This document shows positions 30,198 to 38,830 of a stretch of DNA of 64,000 nucleotides, piece by piece; within the stretch, counting starts at the first letter, position 1; every line of letters starts with the position of its first letter. A program made the position numbers and the translations under genes. A model generated the notes under the pieces. That model had not been told where the DNA came from. It saw only the letters and a program-made list of their open reading frames with translations, and ran no database searches. The DNA is from Alphaproteobacteria bacterium. Lineage in GTDB: Bacteria; Pseudomonadota; Alphaproteobacteria; JAUXUR01. Location: the NCBI GenBank assembly GCA_030680745.1, contig JAUXUR010000044.1, positions 42,638 through 106,637 of the forward strand. Reading direction: 5' to 3'.

Positions 30198-30560
30198 ATG
30201 ACAAAACTATTTAGATTAACATCGTTTGCTCTTGCTTTAGGCTTTTGCAGCGTAAATATAGCATTAGCCGACCCACTTACTGTGACTGGGAATAGTTTCC
30301 AACAAAACAGAATTGGTACAAGTCTTGCAAATCAAGCACTTTCAAATATTTTTAATTCAACTGTTGCCAATGGTTCTGCTGGAAACACATTTACAGTTTT
30401 AGAAGCAAAAAGTGGCGATGGATTTGCAACAATTGTTGGCAACAGTGTGCTGCAGCAAGAAATTGGCACAACAAATGCATATCAAGAAGCAACAAACATA
30501 ACAAGCTCTTCTGTAGGTAATTATGCTGCAGGAAATGCAATTACTTTCTCTGGTCAATAA
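30198..30560 (+). CDS. Small secreted protein with two ~40-residue repeats
   Basis: A 120-residue protein with a signal peptide (cleavage after ALA near residue 25). The mature part consists of two related blocks: GNSFQQNRIGTSLANQALSN... (about residues 31-67) and GNSVLQQEIGTTNAYQEATN... (about 81-117), with shared positions G-N-S-x-x-Q-Q-x-I-G-T, A-x-Q, N and AGN-x-x-TF. Asn/Gln/Gly/Ala/Thr/Ser-rich repeats of this kind recall curlin-type amyloid or beta-solenoid subunits, although the match to curlin repeats is only general. Strong GGGAG ribosome site and its own terminator; likely highly expressed. Confidence 0.75.
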   Translation: MTKLFRLTSFALALGFCSVNIALADPLTVTGNSFQQNRIGTSLANQALSNIFNSTVANGSAGNTFTVLEAKSGDGFATIVGNSVLQQEIGTTNAYQEATNITSSSVGNYAAGNAITFSGQ

Positions 30561-30569
30561 TTATCAAAC

Positions 30570-30625
30570 AAGGTAAGAAATTATTAGACCATAACAAGAA
30601 CGTGATTCTAAAAATTTCTTACCTT
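30570..30625 (+). terminator. Long-loop terminator after the repeat protein
   Basis: The 13-base arms AAGGTAAGAAATT and AATTTCTTACCTT are perfect complements separated by 30 bases and followed by TTCTT, 9 bases past the stop codon. Confidence 0.7.
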
Positions 30626-30995
30626 TTCTTAAAAGCATCATAATGCATCTAATCTTATAACATTTTAAATAAAAAGTTATAGATAGAATCCATAATACTA
30701 TTGAATAAAACCTTCAATCAATATTTGTTCATTTTTTATTTTATTTTTCATTAAAATGTATTATAATTTTTTAAATTAAAATTATATCGGATTTAAAATG
30801 TTTATACTTTTTTGTTTTGTCAAAACAACCTCACATTTTTCTTCTTTTTACATTGATAATATTAATATCAATTATAAGTGTAAATATAACTAAAAATGAA
30901 ACAAACACAAACATATAAGAATATTCGATTCTCTGCAAAATCAACAATAATTATTTATTGACGTTTATAAAATTTAAAAATTGAAGGAAAATAAA
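30626..30995. other. AT-rich gene-free stretch
   Basis: About 370 bases, very low in GC. It ends with the GAAGGA ribosome site of the next gene. A TTGACG hexamer at 30958 is too close to the gene to be paired confidently. No RNA or repeat seen. Confidence 0.4.
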
Positions 30996-32858
30996 ATGAA
31001 CCAATTTAAAATAGCTCTTTTTCTTTTGAGTGTTTTTACTTTTACGCAACCTCTTTCCGCATCGGATGACGAGAATTTTTCTCTTGATGATGAATATATA
31101 GAGGATTCTGATGGTTTTGAAACGTCAAGCGATGACGAAACCACGGATAGTCAGCTTCAAATTGTTTTTAAAGATTACATAAATATGCGTGGAAATTTTC
31201 AATCACATTGGGGGTTTACACGATCTAACTATGATTCCATATCAAATAATTGGATTAGAGATTTCTTTGACAACAAATTTAAAATAAAATATACGATTAA
31301 TGAAAATGGTACTGCAAGAAAAGAAAGTAACTATTTTAAAGATATCTCTGAAAATGATCTTGATTTAATTGAAGGAATACTCGAAAATAAAGTCATATTT
31401 TATCATTGGCTCAATGACAAAATAAAAGAAAGTAGCTATAATTCCAATGACTTAAATTCAATTTTTTTAACAAAAAAAATATCAAAATCCTGGAAGAAGC
31501 ACCTATATATTAACGGATTAGCTAAACACTATCTTTACAATCATCGTCTTCTCGATTTACTTTGTAAAACTATAAAAGATACTTTCACAGATAATATTGA
31601 AATGAATTATTGCGATGAACGCGGCAACGTTAAATTGTGCGACTTGCAAGAAACAAACCTTTCTAAAGTTCGTACAATCTTAAGACAAATTGAACAAGAT
31701 CTAAAAAACGATAATGATCTTCAAAAATGTTTTGAAGTTAAAAAACATCCCATCAAAAATTGTTCGAAATCATGCCTTCACACTTATTTCAAAGATATCG
31801 ACGCATCTGACTTGCATCGTTATTACAATCTTTCACTGGGACGTTTTAATTTGCTCGAAAAGGTATTTGGCGTTGAAACAATCAAAAAACTCACTGATAA
31901 TATTGAGTTTTATACACAAGAAATACAAGAAGACGTTTCTGAAATCGATTTAGATTCTTTGATTGCAGATTTACCTAAAATTGTAGATTTTCCTAAAAAA
32001 GAAAAATCGTCCCAAAAGAAGAAATCAAAGAATAGCTCAAAAAAACGTAAAGGAAAAAAAACAACTACTGAATCAAAAAAAACTGAAAAAAACAATTCGA
32101 CAGATGAATCAAATCCTGCTCCTTCACAAGCAAGATTGCCTAACCAATCAGATTTTCAAATTATTTTACCAAATGGTGAATTGTTTGATTGCCCGCAACA
32201 ACACATAATAAAAGAAGATCAGCAAGAAAAAAAGAAGAAAAAAGGTTTTTTTGAAAAGATAAAAGAAAAAGCTCATCAAGGCATCGAATCAGCTCAAGAA
32301 ACAATTAATTTAGTTCAAAACGCAGCTCAATTTATTCAACACCCTCAAGAAGAAATGCGCGTTTTAATGCAACGCATTGATGGATTACTCCATCATCAAT
32401 CTTCACTTCAGCGTTTGAATGCTGAAATGCGAGGACGCTTAGAATATGAATCACAAAAACTTAAAGAAACTGAATCCGCAAAAGCTGAAATTGAAGAAAA
32501 ATATATTGGACTCAAAGAACAATTAGATCATTTTGAATCTCAAAAAAAGGAACAAGAAAGAAAGCTGCGTAATTTAGAAAAAGCAACCAATGACGCTACA
32601 TCTTATGTACAAAAACTCGAAACACTTTCGTCAAACACTCTAAGCGAAGCTGATGCTTTGCGTGCTTATGCGGATGCTATTTCATTGCAGACCCATGCAA
32701 TTATTCAGCATAATCATGGATTTGCTTTTTTATTAAATCAATATCAAGAAGCTTATACAATGCAGAGCCAGTATTTGCGGCAAATAGACAATGATAGGCG
32801 TGCACTTTTAGCAGAAAATGAAAGACTTAGAAACGCGTTAGCGAAGAAAAAGGAATAA
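30996..32858 (+). CDS. Secreted acidic/basic coiled-coil protein of unknown function (620 aa)
   Basis: Start at 30996 (MNQFKIALFLLSVFTFTQPL, a signal peptide ending near SAS), behind GAAGGA; an earlier in-frame start at 30981 contains that site. Residues 22-60 are strongly acidic. A helical domain with several Cys follows. Residues about 333-370 are a Lys-rich stretch (KKKSKNSSKKRKGKK) like a bipartite nuclear localisation signal. From about 430 to the end it is a long coiled coil (QRLNAEMRGRLEYESQKLKE...). No enzyme motif. Export plus a nuclear-signal-like patch makes it a candidate host-directed protein, by inference only. Confidence 0.75.
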   Translation: MNQFKIALFLLSVFTFTQPLSASDDENFSLDDEYIEDSDGFETSSDDETTDSQLQIVFKDYINMRGNFQSHWGFTRSNYDSISNNWIRDFFDNKFKIKYTINENGTARKESNYFKDISENDLDLIEGILENKVIFYHWLNDKIKESSYNSNDLNSIFLTKKISKSWKKHLYINGLAKHYLYNHRLLDLLCKTIKDTFTDNIEMNYCDERGNVKLCDLQETNLSKVRTILRQIEQDLKNDNDLQKCFEVKKHPIKNCSKSCLHTYFKDIDASDLHRYYNLSLGRFNLLEKVFGVETIKKLTDNIEFYTQEIQEDVSEIDLDSLIADLPKIVDFPKKEKSSQKKKSKNSSKKRKGKKTTTESKKTEKNNSTDESNPAPSQARLPNQSDFQIILPNGELFDCPQQHIIKEDQQEKKKKKGFFEKIKEKAHQGIESAQETINLVQNAAQFIQHPQEEMRVLMQRIDGLLHHQSSLQRLNAEMRGRLEYESQKLKETESAKAEIEEKYIGLKEQLDHFESQKKEQERKLRNLEKATNDATSYVQKLETLSSNTLSEADALRAYADAISLQTHAIIQHNHGFAFLLNQYQEAYTMQSQYLRQIDNDRRALLAENERLRNALAKKKE

Positions 32859-32908
32859 TTCTTAAAGTTGTGAGAGCTCCTGGATATAAGAGCTCTCCCA
32901 AACAAGCA

Positions 32909-33820
32909 TTAACTTATGGAAATATCAGAAGAATTGTTAAAGTTATCCACAAATAATTTTGTACCGTCATCAAATTCAACAAAAAGTTCTTTTCTTTTAT
33001 CAAATAAAGTCCTTGTTGCTATCACTTTTTTGCCTTTAATGAGTTCTAATAGTCTTAAACTTAGATTTTTCTCTTCATCATTAATATCATCTCCTAAATC
33101 TAAAATATTTTTCATACGCTCTTGAGAAAGATCTTCTTTGTCAACAAGGCCTATCAATCTTATTGGCGCTTCACTCCCCTGAAAAATTTTAATAGGCAAT
33201 GCCATTATATAGGCACCCATTGGTGGCAAGTCCTTGCTATTGGCAATATTTTCAACAATATATTTACCAGCCCCTAAAACAAGCCGATGAACAGGAAATT
33301 GGCTTTCAAGAGAATCCGGCGATAAAGTGTCAATGCCCAATCCTTTGATTTCCCTTTCCAGCAATAAAATCGCTGCTTCAGCTGATATTGAAGGGAAAAG
33401 AAGATTGTTACGATATTTAATAGGATCATGCCAATATTGATCCCACCCTGTCCGAATAATTACAAAGCTATTTGGTGAAATATCATCAAATTTTAATTCA
33501 AAATCTAAAATATCATCAACACTTAACGTGTAATGTGCATGTGCTCGATCTGAAACATCAATGACAAAAACGGATCTCGCCAGATCTTCTAATGGCATTT
33601 CAGTAATTGATTTTCCACCTTTTATACAATGAGAGGGCGCATCCATATGTGTCCCAATACCTGCTTGCATTTCTATATCTTGAACAAAGAACTTTGTTGG
33701 TGAATCGGAATCTTCATAATTTGATCTTATCTTGTGTTGAAATCCACAATCTCCATCCCAGCTTGGGATGTCAGATGTAATATCATGCGTTAAGTCAATC
33801 ATTTTATAGGGAAAAAGCAT
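32909..33820 (-). CDS. Cyclase family protein (kynurenine formamidase-like)
   Basis: A 303-residue metal-dependent hydrolase of the cyclase family. The metal-binding motif GIGTHMDAPSHC (residues about 54-65) fits HxGTHxDxPxH, with further family blocks IIRTGWDQYW and LGIDTLSPDSL. Relatives hydrolyse N-formylkynurenine, isatin or cyclic amides. Usual proteins are 210-230 residues; this one has about 75 extra at the C-terminus (LGDDINDEEKNLSLRLLELI...), predicted as helix plus strands. No tryptophan-pathway neighbour is present, so the substrate is unknown. It is convergent with the coiled-coil gene. Confidence 0.85.
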   Translation of the reverse strand: MLFPYKMIDLTHDITSDIPSWDGDCGFQHKIRSNYEDSDSPTKFFVQDIEMQAGIGTHMDAPSHCIKGGKSITEMPLEDLARSVFVIDVSDRAHAHYTLSVDDILDFELKFDDISPNSFVIIRTGWDQYWHDPIKYRNNLLFPSISAEAAILLLEREIKGLGIDTLSPDSLESQFPVHRLVLGAGKYIVENIANSKDLPPMGAYIMALPIKIFQGSEAPIRLIGLVDKEDLSQERMKNILDLGDDINDEEKNLSLRLLELIKGKKVIATRTLFDKRKELFVEFDDGTKLFVDNFNNSSDISIS

Positions 33821-33945
33821 ATTTACATAAACCTATCTTGTCATTTCATTATTATAGAATAATCACCTGACAATATCAAAAAATCATAGAAAATACCATT
33901 CAACATGCAATGCCATAATTACAAAAAAATAATTTGTCAACATTA

Positions 33946-33974
33946 TTGACATGCTCTAAACTTTAAGATAGAGT
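33946..33974 (+). promoter_or_regulatory. Promoter of the lipase-like gene
   Basis: -35 TTGACA (33946-33951), 17-base spacer, -10 TAGAGT (33969-33974), 40 bases before the start codon. The -35 is the right half of a small palindrome TTGTCAA-CATTA-TTGACA, so a repressor site is possible. Confidence 0.6.
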
Positions 33975-34013
33975 AATTATATTGTTAATTTTTTATTTAT
34001 TACGAGGTTCGTT

Positions 34014-35723
34014 ATGAAAAGACTATTTATGTACTCCTTATTGGGGTTTTTATCCTTTAATGCTTTTAAATCTGAAGCATTGACTCCCTACGAAGCCGCT
34101 TCATTAGCGCAAGCTGCAGAAAAAAGAGATGCCGACTATGTTGAAGGTTTTCAATTGGTTTCTCAAGAAATAGCACGCCCAAATGGCGATGCTGTTGATC
34201 AAATTCTTGCCCAATTATGGGTTAATCATGAAGAAAAAGAATATGTTGTTGTTTTTAACACAACAAAAGCCATCGGCAAATGGGCATTAGCTGACGTTAT
34301 TAATAAAGTATATTCTTATGATGATGTTATAGCTTTTGCACGTCAACAAGGTCGCATCTATAATGATCAAGTTAAACAAGCAGGATATCCTGAACTTGCA
34401 GGTGGTGTTGTCCAAAAAGTTATAGCTAATTTAGTGAGTGGCGTAACAAATGCAAGTTATGGATTAGGCAGAGGATTAAGTTACGCTGCAAGTGGTATTG
34501 GTAGCTTATTCTCTTCTTCAAAAAAATCTGTAGAAATGGAACAAATAGACCAAATTGAAGAAGTTGAATCAAATAGCATTAAAAAACTGCCTGAAGTTTA
34601 TTTAGGTAATCTTGTTAAAACAGCTTTTAGTCTTTACTTAGACTTACTTCAACATGTTGCTAATAATGAATATGCAATAAAAGTTGTTGGTCATTGTTTT
34701 GGTGGCTATTATGCTCAAATCATAGCAAGTAATAATAACCTTGGTGGTTATAGTTTTTCCTCTTATGGTATGAATTTACACCAAGCAGATCAAACCAAAG
34801 AATTTACGAATTATCGCCATCTAAATGATCACCTTACAGAACTAAACGAAGAACATTATGGTAAAACAATTGCCCTTAATGATCTTCCACTTAATGTCAT
34901 TGATAATTTTGATGATCATATCCGTTCGCTCAATGCAAATGATGTTACATCAACACGTTGGGCAATCATGGACGATTATCTCACCAAAAATCATGCGATT
35001 GATGGTTTTGTAGATCAATTAAATCCAGGCAATAAAAAAAGCAAGAGCGTTCAAAATTCAAATGCGCATATTGTAGATAATTCTTTTTCTTCTAGCGCAT
35101 TACCAATTTCATCGCTTGCAATACCTAAAGCTGATCCAATTGTAGTTCAACTGAGTGTTGCTCCAAGTGCACCTAAACCAGTAGTATCTATAGCACATGA
35201 AGTTAAAGCTGAAGAAATTATCATTGCACCTTCTTCTGAACCTGCAGTTTCTTCTTTTGCGCCACCACCGCCACCTCCGCCAGTACTTCCTATTATGTCA
35301 TCAGGATTTAAAATTTTAAGTGCTGATGTGTTAGAAGCAATGGATGATCTAGAACGCTTAGATTACGATGCAAATCTTGCTACTGAAAAAAAGAAAGTCG
35401 AAGACGCTGCACGTGGTAATGTGATTGGTTCTATTGCAGACGCTGCTGCTAGAATGAAAAAAAGAACTGCTGCAATACATGGGGACGAAGTAGAAGTAAA
35501 AAATGATAAATTAATTGAAATGAATGAAAAATTATTGCATTTTAGAGAAGTTGAATACAAAAACATTTCAAAAAGTATTGATAACATCAATGCTGAAATA
35601 ACAAAAATTGAAGCACAACAAAAACTTTTAACTAAGAGTCTTGATAAAGCAAGCTTTAAAGCTCGATTTGATGAAAATTGTCTTCGTCTTACTGTTCTTA
35701 AAGGTCTTAGATCTTATGCTTAA
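34014..35723 (+). CDS. Secreted lipase-class-3-like protein with Cys at the nucleophile position, polyproline and coiled coil
   Basis: A 569-residue protein with a signal peptide (MKRLFMYSLLGFLSFNAFKS). Residues about 70-270 resemble lipase class 3: EYVVVFNTTKAIG where active lipases have VVFRGT, and VVGHCFGGYYAQ where they have GHSLGG, so the nucleophile Ser is replaced by Cys. It may be inactive, or use a Cys as dienelactone hydrolases do. A Pro-rich linker with PPPPPPP near residue 425 follows, then a C-terminal coiled coil (about 450-560, EMNEKLLHFREVEYK...). The layout of enzyme-like domain, polyproline and coiled coil suggests a secreted, interaction-prone protein. Its own promoter and terminator flank it. 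Confidence 0.75.
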   Translation: MKRLFMYSLLGFLSFNAFKSEALTPYEAASLAQAAEKRDADYVEGFQLVSQEIARPNGDAVDQILAQLWVNHEEKEYVVVFNTTKAIGKWALADVINKVYSYDDVIAFARQQGRIYNDQVKQAGYPELAGGVVQKVIANLVSGVTNASYGLGRGLSYAASGIGSLFSSSKKSVEMEQIDQIEEVESNSIKKLPEVYLGNLVKTAFSLYLDLLQHVANNEYAIKVVGHCFGGYYAQIIASNNNLGGYSFSSYGMNLHQADQTKEFTNYRHLNDHLTELNEEHYGKTIALNDLPLNVIDNFDDHIRSLNANDVTSTRWAIMDDYLTKNHAIDGFVDQLNPGNKKSKSVQNSNAHIVDNSFSSSALPISSLAIPKADPIVVQLSVAPSAPKPVVSIAHEVKAEEIIIAPSSEPAVSSFAPPPPPPPVLPIMSSGFKILSADVLEAMDDLERLDYDANLATEKKKVEDAARGNVIGSIADAAARMKKRTAAIHGDEVEVKNDKLIEMNEKLLHFREVEYKNISKSIDNINAEITKIEAQQKLLTKSLDKASFKARFDENCLRLTVLKGLRSYA

Positions 35724-35753
35724 ATAAAACATTTATCTAATTATGTTTTATTA

Positions 35754-35784
35754 TACCCATCTGTTTCGGCAGGTGGGTTTTTTT
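35754..35784 (+). terminator. Intrinsic terminator after the lipase-like gene
   Basis: ACCCATCTG / CAGGTGGGT with a TTTCGG loop, followed by seven T. Strong. Confidence 0.92.
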
Positions 35785-35803
35785 ATTTCAGCCGCTTAAA
35801 AAA

Positions 35804-36421
35804 TCACTTTCTCTGTTTAATCTTACGGTCGCGCAACACATGAATAAGCGTTTGTTTTAAATATATATACCCTGTGATAAGTGTCAAAATCGCTGCAATC
35901 CATAATAAAACCGCCCCTAATTTAGGTAAAAATGGACAAGACGGTGTGCCGTAACTAAAAAGTAAGGTACCAATCGCAAACATTTGACAAAATGTTTTCC
36001 ATTTTGCAAGCTCAGTCACGGGCATACCGACATTAAAATTGGCCAAAAATTCGCGTAATCCTGATACCAAAAATTCACGTGATAAAATGATGAGTGTGGG
36101 AATTAAAGTAAACCCTTTTAATTTATCCACGGCAACCATAAGTATTAAAGTTGTTGCAACAAGCACTTTATCAGCAATTGGATCCAACAATTTACCAAGA
36201 TCTGAAAATTGCCCTAATTTACGTGCTAAATATCCATCTAAAAAATCTGAAATACCAGCAATTGTATAGAGGATGAACATCGCCCATCTGGCTGCCATAG
36301 AATCAATATAAAAGCAAACGACAATTGTCGGAATAATAATAATACGTAAGAAAGTTAATATATTAGGTATGCTTAATACTTTATTTTTTGAATAATTTAT
36401 TTTTTTATTTTCTTGCATCAT
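35804..36421 (-). CDS. pgsA: CDP-diacylglycerol--glycerol-3-phosphate 3-phosphatidyltransferase
   Basis: A 205-residue membrane enzyme making phosphatidylglycerophosphate, the first step to phosphatidylglycerol and cardiolipin. The CDP-alcohol phosphatidyltransferase motif D-G-x2-A-R-x8-G-x3-D-x3-D is complete (DGYLARKLGQFSDLGKLLD, about residues 63-81). Four or more hydrophobic helices and the N-terminal SIPNILTFLRI are typical of PgsA. The start codon overlaps the uvrC stop in TAATG, a gene pair seen in many proteobacteria, so translation is coupled. There are two adjacent ATG codons; either may serve. Confidence 0.95.
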   Translation of the reverse strand: MMQENKKINYSKNKVLSIPNILTFLRIIIIPTIVVCFYIDSMAARWAMFILYTIAGISDFLDGYLARKLGQFSDLGKLLDPIADKVLVATTLILMVAVDKLKGFTLIPTLIILSREFLVSGLREFLANFNVGMPVTELAKWKTFCQMFAIGTLLFSYGTPSCPFLPKLGAVLLWIAAILTLITGYIYLKQTLIHVLRDRKIKQRK

Positions 36422-38277
36422 TACCCTTTTTGAAAAAATGCGTGAATTTTTTCAGCCATATCATTGTTAATGCCTTCTACTTTTTTAAGATCCGTTACAC
36501 TTGCTTTTGCAATATCCTTAACCGATCCAAAATGGAGTAAAAGTGCTTTTTTGCGCTTAGGTCCAATACCTTCTATATCATCTAATTGCGAACGTGTAAG
36601 TACATTTTCACGTTTTTGTCGATGACTTCCAATAGCAAAACGATGCGCCTCGTCCCTTAATCTTTGAACAAAATACAATACTGGATCGTTTGGCTCAAGC
36701 TTGAAAGTGTCTCGGTTCGGCATATAAAAATCTTCACATCCTTTATTGCGTTCTGGACCTTTTGCAATCGCAATTAATTGTATATCATTTATGCCTAAAT
36801 CAATTAAGGTTTCTTGAACAGCGGATAATTGTCCTTTACCACCATCAATTAATATAAGATCTGGCCAAAGATCTTTTTCACGATCAGGATCTTCTTTTAA
36901 AAGCCGCTGAAATCGTCGTTGAAAGACTTCACGCATCATACCGTAATCATCGCCTGGTGCTAAGGCATGCTTAAAACCAACATTGAATTTACGATAAGAA
37001 TTTTTTAAAAATCCTGTTTTATCAGCACATATCATACAACCCACAGCTTGAGCACCTGAAATATGGCTGTTGTCATAAACTTCAATACGTTGTGGTATAA
37101 AATCTAACCCAAATTTCTCTTTTAAACCAGCAAATAGATCGTCTTGGTTATTACTGTTCTGTCTTTTGCGCGCCAAAGCTTCTTCTGCATTTTTAAATGC
37201 GTGATCAAGGATATTTTTTTTCTTACCCGTTTTAGGGATTAAAAATACAATTTTTCGTCCTGCTTTTTGAGACAACGCATCCTGAATAATTTCTTGATCC
37301 TCTGGCTTATGACTTAAAATTATTTCTTTAGGTGGCATTCTATCATCGTAAAATTGACCCAAGAAGGTAGATATAATTTCAGAAGCTGACCATTCTTCAT
37401 CATGTGTAAAAAAATAAGGGACATTCCCTAAATTTTGACCATTACGATAGAAAAAAAGCTGTACACAGCTGACCTTAGGGCTTGTTGCGACTGCTACCAC
37501 GTCAGCTTCTTCGCTAATGCCCTCACCATGGATAAAAAGCGTTGATTGGATGCTTGTCAAAGCGCGAATGCGATCCCTATAAATTTTAGCCTGTTCATAA
37601 TCTAATTTATCGCTCGCTTCATGCATTTTTTGGGCGAGCTGCGATTGTATAATACTCGATTCCCCTTTAAGAAAAGCAATCGCCTGGTTAACAAGCACGT
37701 CATAATCATTTTTCTGAATATATTTTACACAAGGCGCTGAACATCTTTTGATTTGATACAAAAGACAAGGTCTTGTTCTATTTTCAAACACAGCATCATT
37801 ACAGCTGCGTAATAAAAATACTTTTTGAAGAATGGTAAGCGTTTCATAAACAGCGTGACTAGAGGCGTAAGGACCAAAATAACTCCCCTTAACTGTTTTA
37901 TTCCCACGATGCTTAAGGATTTGCGGGAAAAGATGAGAAGTTGTCAAAAGGATATGAGGGAAACTTTTATCATCGCGTAATAGAACATTATAAGGCGGTT
38001 TGTAAGATTTAATGAGATTGTTTTCGAGAAGCAAAGCCTCGCTTTCCGTCTGCGTTGTAATAATTTCGACATGATATACTTGATTAACCATGTGCAAAAT
38101 ACGTGTGTTTAAGCGATTAATCTGGGTATAAGAAGTCACGCGTTTGACGATATTTTTTGCTTTTCCAACATAAAGAACAATCCCTTCTTTGGACACCATT
38201 CTATAGACGCCAGGTTGGCTCGGTAGTGTTTTAACAATCCGTTTTAGATTTTCAAGGCCTGAAATTCTATCAGACAT
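36421..38277 (-). CDS. uvrC: Excinuclease ABC subunit C
   Basis: A 618-residue nucleotide-excision-repair endonuclease that cuts both sides of a lesion after UvrAB recognition. Domains in order: GIY-YIG nuclease (GVYRMVSKEGIVLYVGKAKN, about residues 23-42), a four-Cys-like region (CNDAVF..RPCLLYQIKRCSAPC), the UVR helix pair (EQAKIYRDRIRAL), the RNase H-like C-nuclease (ILIDGGKGQLSA and the VYDNSHISG block with acidic residues), and tandem helix-hairpin-helix (DIEGIGPKRKKALLLHFGS). The ATG at 38277 is preferred; a TTG six bases upstream is possible. It heads uvrC-pgsA. Confidence 0.97.
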   Translation of the reverse strand: MSDRISGLENLKRIVKTLPSQPGVYRMVSKEGIVLYVGKAKNIVKRVTSYTQINRLNTRILHMVNQVYHVEIITTQTESEALLLENNLIKSYKPPYNVLLRDDKSFPHILLTTSHLFPQILKHRGNKTVKGSYFGPYASSHAVYETLTILQKVFLLRSCNDAVFENRTRPCLLYQIKRCSAPCVKYIQKNDYDVLVNQAIAFLKGESSIIQSQLAQKMHEASDKLDYEQAKIYRDRIRALTSIQSTLFIHGEGISEEADVVAVATSPKVSCVQLFFYRNGQNLGNVPYFFTHDEEWSASEIISTFLGQFYDDRMPPKEIILSHKPEDQEIIQDALSQKAGRKIVFLIPKTGKKKNILDHAFKNAEEALARKRQNSNNQDDLFAGLKEKFGLDFIPQRIEVYDNSHISGAQAVGCMICADKTGFLKNSYRKFNVGFKHALAPGDDYGMMREVFQRRFQRLLKEDPDREKDLWPDLILIDGGKGQLSAVQETLIDLGINDIQLIAIAKGPERNKGCEDFYMPNRDTFKLEPNDPVLYFVQRLRDEAHRFAIGSHRQKRENVLTRSQLDDIEGIGPKRKKALLLHFGSVKDIAKASVTDLKKVEGINNDMAEKIHAFFQKG

Positions 38278-38283
38278 AATCAA

Positions 38284-38830
38284 AGTGCCTTATATCATTT
38301 ATTGTTCTAGTTCAAACTTAAGCAGCAACCCTGTGGATAAGTCTGGGGGTAAAAAGGGGATGAACTATTTCTAAGGCTTGATAATATGCCACTTTTATCT
38401 CTTTGTCAGCTTTTCAATTGAATTTGCTTAACATGTTGTTTTTATTGATTTTTTATATATATAGTAATGCTCAAGAAGAGGGATATGCTATGACTTGGCA
38501 AGCACTTTTTTTGCAAAAATGTTAAAAAAAAAGCTTGTGTATAAAAAATTTTGTGATTTTCAAAGGAAAACAATATTGACCAATTGCATCAAAAAGTCCT
38601 GAACTCTTTTTTTGAGCTCAGGACTTTAAAAAGCAGCAAACTATGATTGAATTTAATTAAAGATCGGTAAAAAAAGCCTAAATTTGCTTGCAGCAAGTTA
38701 ATATCAAGGGGCTTGCCCATGAAGTTTCATTTTAATATGGATTTGATGAATAACTTTTAAAATGCTTTTCTAAAAATTATCCACAAACCCACTATTCTCT
38801 ATAACAACTTTTGTGTTTACGCAAATTTTC
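38284..38830. other. Gene-free 550-bp region with three DnaA boxes and an AT-rich tract
   Basis: No coding frame. Consensus DnaA boxes are TGTGGATAA (38332-38340), TGTGTATAA (38536-38544) and TTATCCACA (38777-38785), the first two on the complement. Between them lies an AT-rich run (near 38437-38465, with TTTTTTATATATATAG) that could unwind. This could be an origin or a DnaA-regulated site; no dnaA, parA or other origin-linked gene flanks it, so the assignment is tentative. Confidence 0.35.
38593..38627 (-). terminator. Strong hairpin terminator, minus strand
   Basis: AAAGTCCTGAACTC / GAGCTCAGGACTTT with a seven-T loop and one mismatch. Read on the minus strand the stem is followed by a T-run, which suits termination of transcripts from the leucine-rich-repeat gene; an A/T run on the other side makes it possibly bidirectional. 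Confidence 0.75.

Noticed and set aside
32943..32951. A perfect DnaA box TTATCCACA
   Set aside because: It lies inside the coding region of the cyclase-family gene with no AT-rich gap or further boxes, so it is probably chance.
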